A DNA stretch of 64,000 nt, taken from positions 496,001-560,000 of the forward strand of contig NZ_HG315690.1 in the NCBI RefSeq assembly GCF_000455345.1, read 5' to 3'. The position numbers and the translations under genes were made by a program. Origin of the DNA: Halopiger goleimassiliensis. Its GTDB lineage: Archaea; Halobacteriota; Halobacteria; Halobacteriales; Natrialbaceae. This document shows, one piece after another, positions 8,617 to 16,961 of this stretch. The notes below the pieces were generated by a model. That model worked only from the letters and a program-made list of their open reading frames with translations. It did not search any database and had not been told where the DNA came from. How positions within the stretch are numbered: position 1 is the stretch's first letter; each line of letters opens with the position of its first letter.

Positions 8617-8785
8617 TCGAGCGCTCGTCCTCGCCGTAGGACTCCTCGTCGACGAGTGCGTGGAGGTTCGAGTACGGCACGAACGCCACGAAGTCGTCGT
8701 CCGCGTCGTATAGCTCCACCCCGTTTTCGGCGTGGTCGTACCGTTCACAGAGGATCTGGCCTTCCGGCAGGATCGCACGGAACAT
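8609..8785 (-). CDS. Small conserved-looking protein, 58 residues
   Basis: MFRAILPEGQILC opens a compact, probably beta-rich acidic protein. Its core C..YDHAENGVELYDADDDFVAFVPY resembles C.DFREYEHGVVLHDAQGYNIGYVP in the 70-residue protein at 50243-50455, so the two look like members of one family. The gene converges on TFB and overlaps it by 8 bases. I do not recognise a function; the single conserved Cys and the VP motif are the only common features. Confidence 0.6.
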   Translation of the reverse strand: MFRAILPEGQILCERYDHAENGVELYDADDDFVAFVPYSNLHALVDEESYGEDERSIM

Positions 8786-8855
8786 ATTCAATCGTACGCG
8801 CTCGGGCCGCATATAGATTGGACTCGATTGCCACCCCGGACGCGGGCCGTCCCCG

Positions 8856-10595
8856 TTACTGCCCGGCTTCCGCGACGGTGAACTCGTCGAGACGGCCGGT
8901 AAGCTCCGAGGCGGTGTCGGACAGCGATCCGGCGGCGTCGGAAATTTCCGCGATCGTCGCCGTCTGCTCCTCGGCAGCGGCGGCGACGCTGTTCGTCTCC
9001 TCGAGCGTGCGTTCGCTCTCCTCGGTGGCCCGATCGACCATCGAGACGACCTGCTGGCTCGTGGTGGCCTGCTCGTCGGTCGCCTCGTTGATCGACTGGA
9101 CCCCGTCGTTGGCCTCCTGGACCTGGTTCGCGATCTCCTCGAGTACTTCGAGGCTCTCCTCGATCGTTTCCGCACCCTCGACGACGTCCCGTTGCATCCC
9201 CTGGATCTCGTCGACCGCGTCCTGCGCCGCCGTCTGGACGTTCGTCACCAGCTCGTCGACCTCACGGGTCGCGTCGCCGGTCTCCTCGGACAGCGACTTG
9301 ATCTCGTTGGCGACGACGGCGAACCGGCTCCCGTCCTGCCCGGCGCGGGCGGCCTCGATCGAAGCGTTGACCGCGAGCAGATTGGTCTCCTCGGCGATCT
9401 CGTCGATCAGTTCCACCACGTCGCTGATCTCCGCCAGTTCTTCCTCGAGGGCGTCGATCCGATCGACGATCGTCCCGGACCGCCGTTCGATACGCTCGAG
9501 TTCCGCGATGGCGTCCGAGGCCGTCTCGCGCCCGGAGCGGGCGCGATCGGCCGCTCGAGCCGAAACGTCGGCGACGCCGTCGGCCGTCGAAGCGATCTCC
9601 TCGATCGTCGCGGAGAGGTCGCTCATCTCGCCGAGCACCTCTTCGAACCGCTCGTTCTGCTCGTCGGTCGCGATCGAGATCTCTTCGGCGGAATCGCTGA
9701 CCTCCGCGCTGGCCTGTTGCATCTCCGCGACGCTCGTCGAGACCTCCGTCCCTACCGCGTCGACCTCGTCGGCGAGACGCTGAACGTCCTGGAGCGTCCC
9801 CTCCACGTCGTCGAGCATCACGTTCAGCCCCGTCGCGATCTCGGTCATCGCCTCGTGATCGCTCTCGAGCGTGACCCGATCCGTGAAGTCGCCTTCGGCA
9901 CACTTGCGCAACACCTGCCGGATGCGTTCGGCGTCGGCCTCGAGGTCGGCGTTGCGCCGCTTCACTTCCTCGCGCTGGTCTTCGATCCGTTCGCGGCTCT
10001 CCTCGAGTTCGTCGATCCGGTTCTGAAGCCCCGCTCGCATCCCCTCGAGCGACTCGCCGAACTCGCCGGGAACGTCCGCCTCGAGGACGTCGGCCTCGAA
10101 CTCCTCCCGGGCGAGCGCGTCGGCCTGGCTGGCGACGGTCGTCAGGTAGTCGTGCATCGTGACGAACGACCGCTGGAGGTCGCCGGTCTCGTCGCGCTGG
10201 TCGGTCTCGGGCGGTCGGTAGTCGAGGTTCCCGTTCGCGATGCCGTCCGCGATCCGCTGAAGGCGCTCGAGCGGTTCGATCACGTCGCGTCTGGCGATCA
10301 GGATCGTGTTGACGAACGCGACGACCGCGAGGACGAAGACGAGGCCGGTGAGCACGATCTGGGTCGTCGGAAAGACCGCGAAGGCCTCGCGGGGACCGAG
10401 AAACACGAGCGGAAGGGCGAAGACGGCAAGCGTCGCGAGAAACTGCAAAAACACCGCAGCGGTGATCTTCCGTTCGACGCTCTCGGTGATGCCGATCCGA
10501 TCCATCACCCGCCACAGCATCGATTCGTACCAGTCCCGAACCGACCCCGACTCCGCGGTGGTCGCCTCGAGTTCGTCCGCAGACTGGGTTGCCAT
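8856..10595 (-). CDS. Methyl-accepting chemotaxis (Htr-type) transducer
   Basis: A 579-residue transducer that should signal to CheA/CheW and control the archaellum. Two membrane spans (about 44-66 and 77-101) are separated by only about 10 residues, so there is no extracellular sensor domain. A HAMP segment follows (about 101-155), then a long coiled-coil hairpin with the highly conserved tip [20 protein letters not shown] near residues 390-410. Methylatable Glu/Gln pairs are spread on both sides. It ends in a short acidic tail. The input is presumably a membrane or cytoplasmic cue, or a partner protein. It stands alone, with divergent orientation to the helicase gene. Confidence 0.93.
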   Translation of the reverse strand: MATQSADELEATTAESGSVRDWYESMLWRVMDRIGITESVERKITAAVFLQFLATLAVFALPLVFLGPREAFAVFPTTQIVLTGLVFVLAVVAFVNTILIARRDVIEPLERLQRIADGIANGNLDYRPPETDQRDETGDLQRSFVTMHDYLTTVASQADALAREEFEADVLEADVPGEFGESLEGMRAGLQNRIDELEESRERIEDQREEVKRRNADLEADAERIRQVLRKCAEGDFTDRVTLESDHEAMTEIATGLNVMLDDVEGTLQDVQRLADEVDAVGTEVSTSVAEMQQASAEVSDSAEEISIATDEQNERFEEVLGEMSDLSATIEEIASTADGVADVSARAADRARSGRETASDAIAELERIERRSGTIVDRIDALEEELAEISDVVELIDEIAEETNLLAVNASIEAARAGQDGSRFAVVANEIKSLSEETGDATREVDELVTNVQTAAQDAVDEIQGMQRDVVEGAETIEESLEVLEEIANQVQEANDGVQSINEATDEQATTSQQVVSMVDRATEESERTLEETNSVAAAAEEQTATIAEISDAAGSLSDTASELTGRLDEFTVAEAGQ

Positions 10596-10803
10596 GTCGA
10601 GAACACGTTCGGATCTGGACTTAAATCCCGACGCCGTTCCCCATCGGCGGGAAGAGGCGCATTTACGTCTTCTGGCCGCCCATTCTCGATTCCGGCCGCC
10701 AGCCAGTTCATTTATCGCCAGGATCGGAGCAGAAATCCCATCGGCAGCGCCCCCGCGGCCGCGAGCGTAATCGGTTTACTCCTACCGGCGTTACGGCCGG
10801 CCA

Positions 10804-13800
10804 GTGACCGACGAACGTGCGTCGACGCCGAACGATGGTGAGTCCGCCGCGACCGACGGTGAGCCCGACCCTGCGACCGACGGAGCCGAGGGGACTGCCA
10901 AGAGCGACGAGGAGACGGTCGACGATGCCGATTCACCCGAGGAGGCGTTCTCGATCGCCGACTTCCACGAGGCCAGCCAGCGCGAGGGTCGTCCCGTACT
11001 CACGGCCGCCGCGGTCGCTCGAGCGCTCGAGATTCCCCACGAAGAGGCAAGCGACCGCCTCGAGGCGCTGGCCGAACGCGGCGACCTAAAGCGGCTGTCG
11101 GTGTCGACGGACCCCGTGGTCTGGTATCCAAGCGAACTCGAGGACCTGACCGACCGCGAGCGGGTCGTCGTCTTTCCGAAACGCCGCGAGATCGTCGTCG
11201 ACCGGCCCGACCAGTTCACCCGCGCCCAACTCGCCCAGTTCGCCCACCTCGAGGACGCCAACGGCGAGCAGGGGTATCGGTACGTCGTCCGCCCGGAGGA
11301 CGTCTGGCAGGCACCCCACGACACGTTCGAGGCCCTCGAGCGGACGATGCGCCAGGCGCTCGGCCAGCGCTCGGAGCGACTCGAGGAGTGGGTCCGCAGC
11401 CAGTGGGAGCGGGCCCGCCAGTTCCGCCTCTACACCCACGAGGAGGGCTACACCGTCCTCGAGGCACAGAGCGCGGAGGTGATGGGCAACGTCGCCCGGC
11501 AGAAACTCGACGAAGAACACGTCCACGCGCCCATCTCCGAGACCGAGGACTGGGTTCGCGAGGGCTCCGAGGCCGCGATCAAGCGGATCCTCTACGAGGC
11601 TGGCTACCCCGTCCAGGACCACCGGGATCTCGACTCCGGAGAGGCGCTCGACATCGACCTCGAGGTGTCGCTGCGGGACTACCAGCAAACGTGGGTCGAT
11701 CGGTTCGCCGAGGCCGGCGAGGGGGTCTTCGTCGGCCCGCCGGGTAGCGGCAAGACGGTCGCCGCGATGGGTGCGATGGCCGAGGTCGGCGGCGAGACGC
11801 TGGTCCTCGTGCCGAGTCGCGACCTCGCCCGCCAGTGGGCCGATACGATCCTCGAGTACACCTCGCTCGAACCGCAGCAGGTGGGCCAGTACCACGGCGG
11901 ACAGAAGAACGTCCGTCCGGTGACGATCGCGACCTACCAGATCGCGGGGATGGATCGACACCGATCGCTCTTCGACGACCGAGAGTGGGGACTCGTCGTC
12001 TTCGACGAGTGCCAGCACGTTCCCAGCGACGTCTACCGGCGGAGCACGCACCTGCAGTCCCGACACCGCCTCGGTCTCTCCGTCGATGGTGACACGGTCG
12101 TTCCGATCAAACGCAACGGCAACGTCTCGATGGAGCGGATAGCCGACTTCGCTACGGAACATCTCGGGGAGGAAACCGGCTGGTCACGGGTGAACGACGC
12201 AAAAACGCTTGCCGTCACCGACGAGGGGGACGTCAACTGGACGGACATAACGGGCGTGATGCGGCATCGGAACACAAAACCGATGTACGAAATTCGGAGT
12301 TCGAACGGGCGGAAAGTATCCGTTACGGAAGATCATTCGATAATCGTCTTCGATGCTGAGGAAATGGAGCTCACGAGCAAGCTTCCAACGGAGATCGACG
12401 TTACCGACTATCTTCTTCAACCACACGACCCCGACCTGGGTCTTCCGTCCCGATCCACGGTCGATATATTGTCACTACTAGATGAGGGATTCGTCTTACT
12501 GAGCGAGGACACGCCCGATTCCGAATTCGAACCGCTGTACGAGAGGGATATCGGCGATAACAAGCGAAGATATAACTGGAAGACTCGAGGAAACCTCCCA
12601 CTATCAGTCGCTCGAGAAATCGATATCGACCGAGAATATATAAAGGGTGTGTACACGGGAAAGCGAACACAATATATTCCTCCTTCGGTGCCAATCGAGG
12701 ATTTCGCGCGTCTGATCGGGTTGTTCGTCGCCGATGGGTGTCTCGGCCATCGTCGAGTCGAATTTTACGCGCAAGATACCGCGGAAACGTCGGAAGTAAG
12801 CGAGTTTAAGTCAATCATCCGTTCATTACATCCAGAGGGGAATATCACGACTAGGTCGAACGGATCGGGATGCACGACTGTTCGAATAAGTGGACCTCTG
12901 GTCGATATACTCGAAACGGTTGGGCTATCGAACGGTGCACGCGAGAAAACGATACCACCGATTATTCTGTCTAACCCACAGTCGTACGAACCGTTCCTAG
13001 AAGGAGTTATACTCGGAGACGGGTCCCGACAACGCCGAGATCGAAATAGAGCGAACGTTACTATTTCGACATCGAGCGAACGGTTGACTCACGGGTTGAA
13101 TATCATACTTTCATCGCTTGGATACGTCGGTGGAAACTATCGACGAGCGTGTGATGTCGAAGTACGAGAGCAAACCCACGATGTCACGACAAACAACCTC
13201 GTTCGGTTCAACCCCAAGAATCGTGAGAAAGATCCACGGAATTCACTAGTACCGTTTACGGAGCAACTCCGAGCCTGCTACGATGCTATCGGTCGGGTTC
13301 CAGTAACGAAGAGATATGACGGGATCCAGGAAACACCACTACAGTCGGGGCTCGAACATCGAACGCGACTGAACGACCGAGAGTTAGTAGCCCTTCTTGA
13401 TCGGACAGATACCGATCAATGGCGATGGCTCGCCGAAACGGATATTGCAATGTTAGAAGTGGACAGTATCGAGCGTGTCGAAGACGAGGAGTTCGTATAC
13501 GATATCTCGACCGCTGAATCGAATTTCCTTGGAAACAGTCTTTTCTGCCATAATTCAGCCAGCCCGATCCGCGAGGACGACCGCCAGCAGGAGATCTTCA
13601 CCCTCGTCGGGCCGCCGATCGGCACCGACTGGCAGGCGCTGTTCGACGCCGGCTTCGTCGCCGAACCGGAACTCGAGATCCGCTACGTGCCGTGGGGCGA
13701 CGACGAGCAGCGCAACGCCTACGTCTCCGCCGAGGGCCGCGAGAAGTACCGCATCGCCGCCGAGAACCGCGGGAAGATCGACGAGATCCGGTACCTGCTG

Positions 13801-14229
13801 TCGGCCCACCCCGACTCGAAGGCGCTGGTCTTCGTCGACTACTTAGAGCAGGGACGAGACCTCGCCGACGCGCTGGACGTCCCCTTCGTCAGCGGCGAGA
13901 CGCGCCACTACGAGCGCCGCCGACTGTTCGACGAGTTCCGTCGCGACGAGCGGGACCTACTCGTCATCTCGCGCGTGGGCGACGAAGGGATCGACCTCCC
14001 GACCGCCGATCTCGCCATCGTCGCCTCCGGGCTCGGCGGCTCGAGGCGGCAGGGCACCCAGCGCGCGGGCCGGACGATGCGACCGGCCGGCGGCGCGCTC
14101 GTCTACGTCCTCGCCACCCGGGGCACCCGCGAGGAGGACTTCGCGCGCAAACAGCTCCAGCATCTCGGCCGGAAGGGGATGACCGTCCGCGAGAAGACCG
14201 TCGAACGGGAGGACGAGCCCGAGGACTAA
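10804..14229 (+). CDS. XPB/Rad25-like superfamily 2 DNA helicase interrupted by an intein
   Basis: A 1141-residue precursor; removal of a 492-residue intein leaves a 649-residue helicase. After an acidic low-complexity start and an N-terminal damage-recognition-like region (to about 285), the DEAD/H core has Walker A GPPGSGKT (about 310-317), motif II DECQH (401-405), and, after the intein, motif III SAS and the C-terminal RecA domain with GDEGIDLPTADLAI and QRAGRTMRP. The gap between motif II and motif III is exactly where the intein sits. Homologs in eukaryotes and archaea unwind DNA in repair and at promoters; the archaeal role is less certain. Start is a GTG at 10804 after the promoterless gap with the chemoreceptor gene. 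It overlaps the convergent small gene by four bases. Confidence 0.92.
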   Translation: MTDERASTPNDGESAATDGEPDPATDGAEGTAKSDEETVDDADSPEEAFSIADFHEASQREGRPVLTAAAVARALEIPHEEASDRLEALAERGDLKRLSVSTDPVVWYPSELEDLTDRERVVVFPKRREIVVDRPDQFTRAQLAQFAHLEDANGEQGYRYVVRPEDVWQAPHDTFEALERTMRQALGQRSERLEEWVRSQWERARQFRLYTHEEGYTVLEAQSAEVMGNVARQKLDEEHVHAPISETEDWVREGSEAAIKRILYEAGYPVQDHRDLDSGEALDIDLEVSLRDYQQTWVDRFAEAGEGVFVGPPGSGKTVAAMGAMAEVGGETLVLVPSRDLARQWADTILEYTSLEPQQVGQYHGGQKNVRPVTIATYQIAGMDRHRSLFDDREWGLVVFDECQHVPSDVYRRSTHLQSRHRLGLSVDGDTVVPIKRNGNVSMERIADFATEHLGEETGWSRVNDAKTLAVTDEGDVNWTDITGVMRHRNTKPMYEIRSSNGRKVSVTEDHSIIVFDAEEMELTSKLPTEIDVTDYLLQPHDPDLGLPSRSTVDILSLLDEGFVLLSEDTPDSEFEPLYERDIGDNKRRYNWKTRGNLPLSVAREIDIDREYIKGVYTGKRTQYIPPSVPIEDFARLIGLFVADGCLGHRRVEFYAQDTAETSEVSEFKSIIRSLHPEGNITTRSNGSGCTTVRISGPLVDILETVGLSNGAREKTIPPIILSNPQSYEPFLEGVILGDGSRQRRDRNRANVTISTSSERLTHGLNIILSSLGYVGGNYRRACDVEVREQTHDVTTNNLVRFNPKNREKDPRNSLVPFTEQLRACYDAIGRVPVTKRYDGIQETPLQSGLEHRTRLNDRELVALLDRTDTDQWRWLAETDIAMLEVDSIERVEDEEFVYDISTAESNFLGNSLFCHNSASPIREDDRQQEIFTLVGPPIGTDWQALFDAGFVAEPELEIRYVPWGDDEQRNAYVSAEGREKYRIAAENRGKIDEIRYLLSAHPDSKALVFVDYLEQGRDLADALDVPFVSGETRHYERRRLFDEFRRDERDLLVISRVGDEGIDLPTADLAIVASGLGGSRRQGTQRAGRTMRPAGGALVYVLATRGTREEDFARKQLQHLGRKGMTVREKTVEREDEPED
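12079..13554 (+). mobile_element. Intein with LAGLIDADG homing endonuclease domain
   Basis: Residues 426-917 of the helicase precursor. Ser426 is the likely intein residue 1 (SVDGDTVVPIK), block B has TEDH (508-511), and the two endonuclease motifs are LIGLFVADG (637-645) and FLEGVILGDG (731-740). It closes with FVYDISTAESNFLGN and the terminal His-Asn before Ser+1, so it is a class 1 intein with Ser at both splice junctions. Precise removal gives RHRLGL-SASPIREDD, a continuous helicase motif III. The codons are visibly richer in A and T than the flanking helicase sequence, which points to separate ancestry. Confidence 0.93.
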
Positions 14230-14546
14230 CCGACCTCCGCTACCGGTGGTGCGTCCGGTTCGACCGTTTCGACCCGTTCGACCGCTCGCACGCCGACGGC
14301 GCGCTCGAGCGTTCGTCTCGACGTCGGTTCGTCGGCGGCGTCGGCGGCGATTTCGAGGCGAACCTCGAGATCGACGGTCGTCTCGTTTAACGCAGGGGAG
14401 ACGCCCCGGACGTCGACGGAAGTGACGGTTTCGACCGCGTCGGCTCGCTCGAGGACCCCGACGGCACCCTCGGCGAGGCTGCCGGAGGCACCGAGCGGGA
14501 CACGAACGGTGCACAGCGCATCGATCTGGTGGATCGTCGCTACCAT
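14226..14546 (-). CDS. Small protein of unknown function (106 residues)
   Basis: MVATIHQIDALCTVRVPLG begins a protein with alternating beta-strand-like and acidic segments; it has no membrane span or metal motif. It could be a small alpha/beta domain, but I do not recognise the family. It converges on the helicase gene with a four-base overlap. The ATG at 14546 is two bases downstream of the 3' end of a tRNA-like fold on the same strand, which is unusual and is described separately. Upstream in-frame extension (to 14636) would run through that fold and is not favoured. Confidence 0.65.
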   Translation of the reverse strand: MVATIHQIDALCTVRVPLGASGSLAEGAVGVLERADAVETVTSVDVRGVSPALNETTVDLEVRLEIAADAADEPTSRRTLERAVGVRAVERVETVEPDAPPVAEVG

Positions 14547-14651
14547 AACGCCCCCGTCGAGAGTCGAACTCGACGCTCGGGGTCGCCGGTGCCCGGCGTG
14601 GGAACCGACGACCCCGCGTGTTGGCCGATACACCACGGGGGAACGCCCCCG
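14547..14651. repeat. 10-base direct repeats flanking the tRNA-like element
   Basis: aacgcccccg occurs at 14547-14556 and again at 14642-14651, at the two ends of the tRNA-like sequence. The first copy contains the 3' acceptor strand; the second lies next to the 5' end. Confidence 0.5.
14549..14642 (-). other. tRNA-like cloverleaf with enlarged anticodon arm
   Basis: Read on the minus strand from 14642 to 14549. The acceptor arm TCCCCCG pairs with CGGGGGC at six of seven positions (first pair mismatched). Bases 8-9 are TG; the D arm is GTGT with loop ATCGGCCA and ACAC (U8, A14, G18G19, A21, Y11 and R24 all as expected); base 26 is G. The anticodon stem CGGGG/CCCCG encloses 29 bases instead of 7 and can extend by further pairs. 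The variable loop is AGCG, and the T arm is TCGAG-TTCGACT-CTCGA, fully consensus. There is no U33 next to the stem, so it is not a normal tRNA: a decayed tRNA, an intron-containing tRNA of odd type, or a tRNA-like mRNA leader. Confidence 0.45.
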
Positions 14652-15063
14652 ATACGCGTGTCGGCCGGGCGGTCGTCGAACGTCGTACGAACCGGTCCCC
14701 GACTGTTCGGGTTCCAGGTACCTCGAGAACGAGCGACGAATCCGTCCGGCCGGCGGCGTTATCGGGCGCGGACGGATTCGATAGCGACCGAATTCGACCC
14801 GGCGATCGGGTCGACGCTCCGTCCACGACCCTCGAGTCCAATAGCGAACTCGAGGTCCGGCTTGCCGAACCCACGCTCGATCGGCCCATAGCCGAGCGAG
14901 CAGTGAGTGGACATCGTGGTGCGGAGCATCGGTCTGAACGTATCCAGACCATGTTCGGGCGCTGTCATAACTGTTTCCCCAGTGTGTTCACACGCCACAC
15001 GAATTGGACGGATCGAACCGGGGCCAATATTCAAGGTCACGCTCCGGAAACTGTACGGGTACC
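14643..15063. other. Intergenic region before the herA-like gene
   Basis: Several frames remain open by chance in this GC-rich stretch but none has a coding look. The last 45 bases contain the TATA-like promoter listed at 15024. I see nothing else beyond the tRNA-like element to its left. Confidence 0.35.
15024..15036 (+). promoter_or_regulatory. TATA-like promoter of the leader ORF/herA unit
   Basis: ccaatattcaagg lies 28-40 bases before the ATG of the 12-codon leader ORF at 15064, so the transcript should start near that ATG rather than at the herA start. Confidence 0.4.
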
Positions 15064-15102
15064 ATGAACGAGCCGTTCGCAGACGGGGTGGGACGGCGGT
15101 GA
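15064..15102 (+). CDS. 12-residue leader ORF overlapping the herA start
   Basis: ATG at 15064 begins MNEPFADGVGRR and stops at TGA 15100-15102. The stop overlaps the GTG start of the ATPase gene as GTGA, the arrangement used for translational coupling. The ORF would be the first one on a leaderless transcript from the promoter at 15024. It may regulate or simply deliver ribosomes to the downstream start. Confidence 0.35.
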   Translation: MNEPFADGVGRR

Positions 15103-16835
15103 GCGAACAACAACAGCGGGAGATCCTCGTCGGCGAGACGGACGACGGGACGGACCTCTATCTGCCCGTGGTCGAACTGCTGACCGGCCGCGGCTTCGTG
15201 ACCGGCAAGAGCGGTTCGGGGAAGTCCAACACCGCCTCCGTGATCGCCGAAGAGTTGCTCGAGGCGGGCTTTCCCCTGCTGATCGTCGACACCGACGGCG
15301 AGTACTACGGCCTGAAGGAGGAGTACGAGATGCTCCACGCCGGCGCTGACGAGGAGTGTGACATCCAGATCGGTCCGGAACACGCCGAGCAGATGGCCGA
15401 ACTCGCCCTGGAGGAGAACGTTCCGATCATCCTCGACGTCTCGGGCTACCTCGACGAGGACGTCGCCGACGAACTGCTGCGGGAGACGGCCCGACAGCTG
15501 TTCGTCAAGGAGAAGAAGATGAAAAAGCCGTTCCTGCTGGTCGTCGAGGAGGTCCACGAGTACATCCCCGAGGGCGGCGGCGTCGGCGAGACGGGCAACC
15601 TGCTGATCAAGATCGGGAAACGCGGCCGCAAACACGGCCTCGGGATCATGGGCATCAGCCAGCGTCCGGCCGACGTGAAGAAGGACTTCATCACGCAGGC
15701 GAACTGGCTGGTCTGGCACCGGCTCACCTGGGACAACGACACCAAGGTCGTCGGCCGGATCATCGACAACGAGTACTCGGAACTCGTCTCGGACCTCGAC
15801 GACGGCCAGGCGTTCGTCCAGACCGACTGGGACGAAGTCGACGTCCGCAAGGTCCAGTTCCGCCGTAAGCGCACCTTCGACGCGGGTGCGACGCCCGGTC
15901 TCGACGACTTCGAGCGACCCGAACTCAAGTCCGTCTCCGACACGCTCGTCGGCGATCTGCAGGAGATCTCCGAGCGCAAGGAACGCGAGCAGGACCGCAT
16001 CAACGAACTCGAGAACGAACTCGAGAAGAAGGAGAAACGGATCGAGACCCTGGAGGACGAACTCGAGAACGCCCGCGACATCTCGAACGCGGCCAAGCAG
16101 ATGGCCGACGCGCTCTCGAACCCGCAGACGATCCAGACGCAACTCCCCGAGGGCGACGGTGCGGACGACGAGGAACTGCGCCGGCTCCACGAGGAGATCG
16201 TCGACCTCGAGCGCGAGTGCGAACTGCTCGAGGACGAACTCGAAGAGCGGGAGGCGGCCCTCGAGGAAGCCGAGGACGAACGCGAACGCCTCGAGGCGAT
16301 GCTCGAGTCCCGGACGGAGACGATCGAGCGGCTCCGGATGGAGAACGAACGGCTCCGCCGACGGGTGACCGAACTCGAGCGCGAGGCCGACGGCGACGGG
16401 TCGGCCGGCGACGCCGAGTCGGACGGCGAGGAGGTCCCGGCCGACGATCCCATCGTCCAGGGCGACGGCGACGAGGTCGAGTTCGGCTACGTCTCGATCG
16501 ACGACCCCGACGCCACCGAGATCGTCGTCGCGAACGAGCGCCGGGAGTTCGACGAACTCCTCGAAGTGATCGGCATCACCGACAGCGTCGAAGCGGCGAG
16601 CGACCGCTCGCAGTGTACCGTAGAGACCGCGACGCGGGTCGTCGCGGTCCTGGCAGCTGACGGTCCGCTCGGGACCCCGGCCATCGCCGACCGCGTGGAT
16701 CGGTCGCCGGTCGCCGTCCAGGGGCTGGTCTCGGAGCTTCGAACGGAATCGGTACTCGACAGACGAGAAGGCCGGGAGTACGGTCTCTCCGAACCGGTCA
16801 GATCGAAGCTGAATCTCGTCGAACCCAATGAGTAG
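15099..16835 (+). CDS. HerA/DUF87-family ATPase with coiled coil and C-terminal winged helix
   Basis: A 578-residue FtsK/HerA-superfamily ATPase. Walker A is GKSGSGKSN (residues 36-44); Walker B is LLVVEEVHEY, and GLGIMGISQRPADVKKDF contains the sensor and arginine-finger-like region. After the ATPase core (to about 270) comes a long Glu/Arg-rich coiled coil (about 280-430), an acidic linker, and a C-terminal winged-helix-like domain (about 500-578). HerA proteins form hexameric rings that pump DNA and work with NurA and Mre11-Rad50 in end resection; those partners are not visible here. The coiled coil and winged helix suggest a haloarchaeal subfamily with its own DNA or protein partner. GTG start chosen for consistent length and the GTGA overlap; longer in-frame starts add non-coding-like sequence. 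Confidence 0.88.
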   Translation: MSEQQQREILVGETDDGTDLYLPVVELLTGRGFVTGKSGSGKSNTASVIAEELLEAGFPLLIVDTDGEYYGLKEEYEMLHAGADEECDIQIGPEHAEQMAELALEENVPIILDVSGYLDEDVADELLRETARQLFVKEKKMKKPFLLVVEEVHEYIPEGGGVGETGNLLIKIGKRGRKHGLGIMGISQRPADVKKDFITQANWLVWHRLTWDNDTKVVGRIIDNEYSELVSDLDDGQAFVQTDWDEVDVRKVQFRRKRTFDAGATPGLDDFERPELKSVSDTLVGDLQEISERKEREQDRINELENELEKKEKRIETLEDELENARDISNAAKQMADALSNPQTIQTQLPEGDGADDEELRRLHEEIVDLERECELLEDELEEREAALEEAEDERERLEAMLESRTETIERLRMENERLRRRVTELEREADGDGSAGDAESDGEEVPADDPIVQGDGDEVEFGYVSIDDPDATEIVVANERREFDELLEVIGITDSVEAASDRSQCTVETATRVVAVLAADGPLGTPAIADRVDRSPVAVQGLVSELRTESVLDRREGREYGLSEPVRSKLNLVEPNE

Positions 16836-16927
16836 ATCGTCCGGTATAGCCCTTGAAATGCCGATTTCCTGCATTTTTCCTGTTCACCCGTCTACCTGAA
16901 GCGTCGGCCTACGGCCGCCAAGCCCTC

Positions 16928-16935
16928 GCATAACA
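16928..16935 (+). promoter_or_regulatory. TATA-like box before the phosphatase gene
   Basis: gcataacaaa around 16927-16936 lies about 27-35 bases before the ATG at 16962 and supports that start over the ATG at 16947. Confidence 0.35.
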
Positions 16936-16961
16936 AAGCGGCGGCGATGCGACCGACCGCT

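Noticed and set aside
14583-14611. Standard archaeal tRNA intron (bulge-helix-bulge) in the tRNA-like element
   Set aside because: The enclosed bases pair as a continuous extension of the anticodon stem rather than two three-base bulges around a four-base helix, and no splicing gives U33.
14988-16874. Long open frame opposite the HerA-like gene
   Set aside because: It lacks any motif and is the antisense of a gene with clear Walker motifs and a coiled coil.
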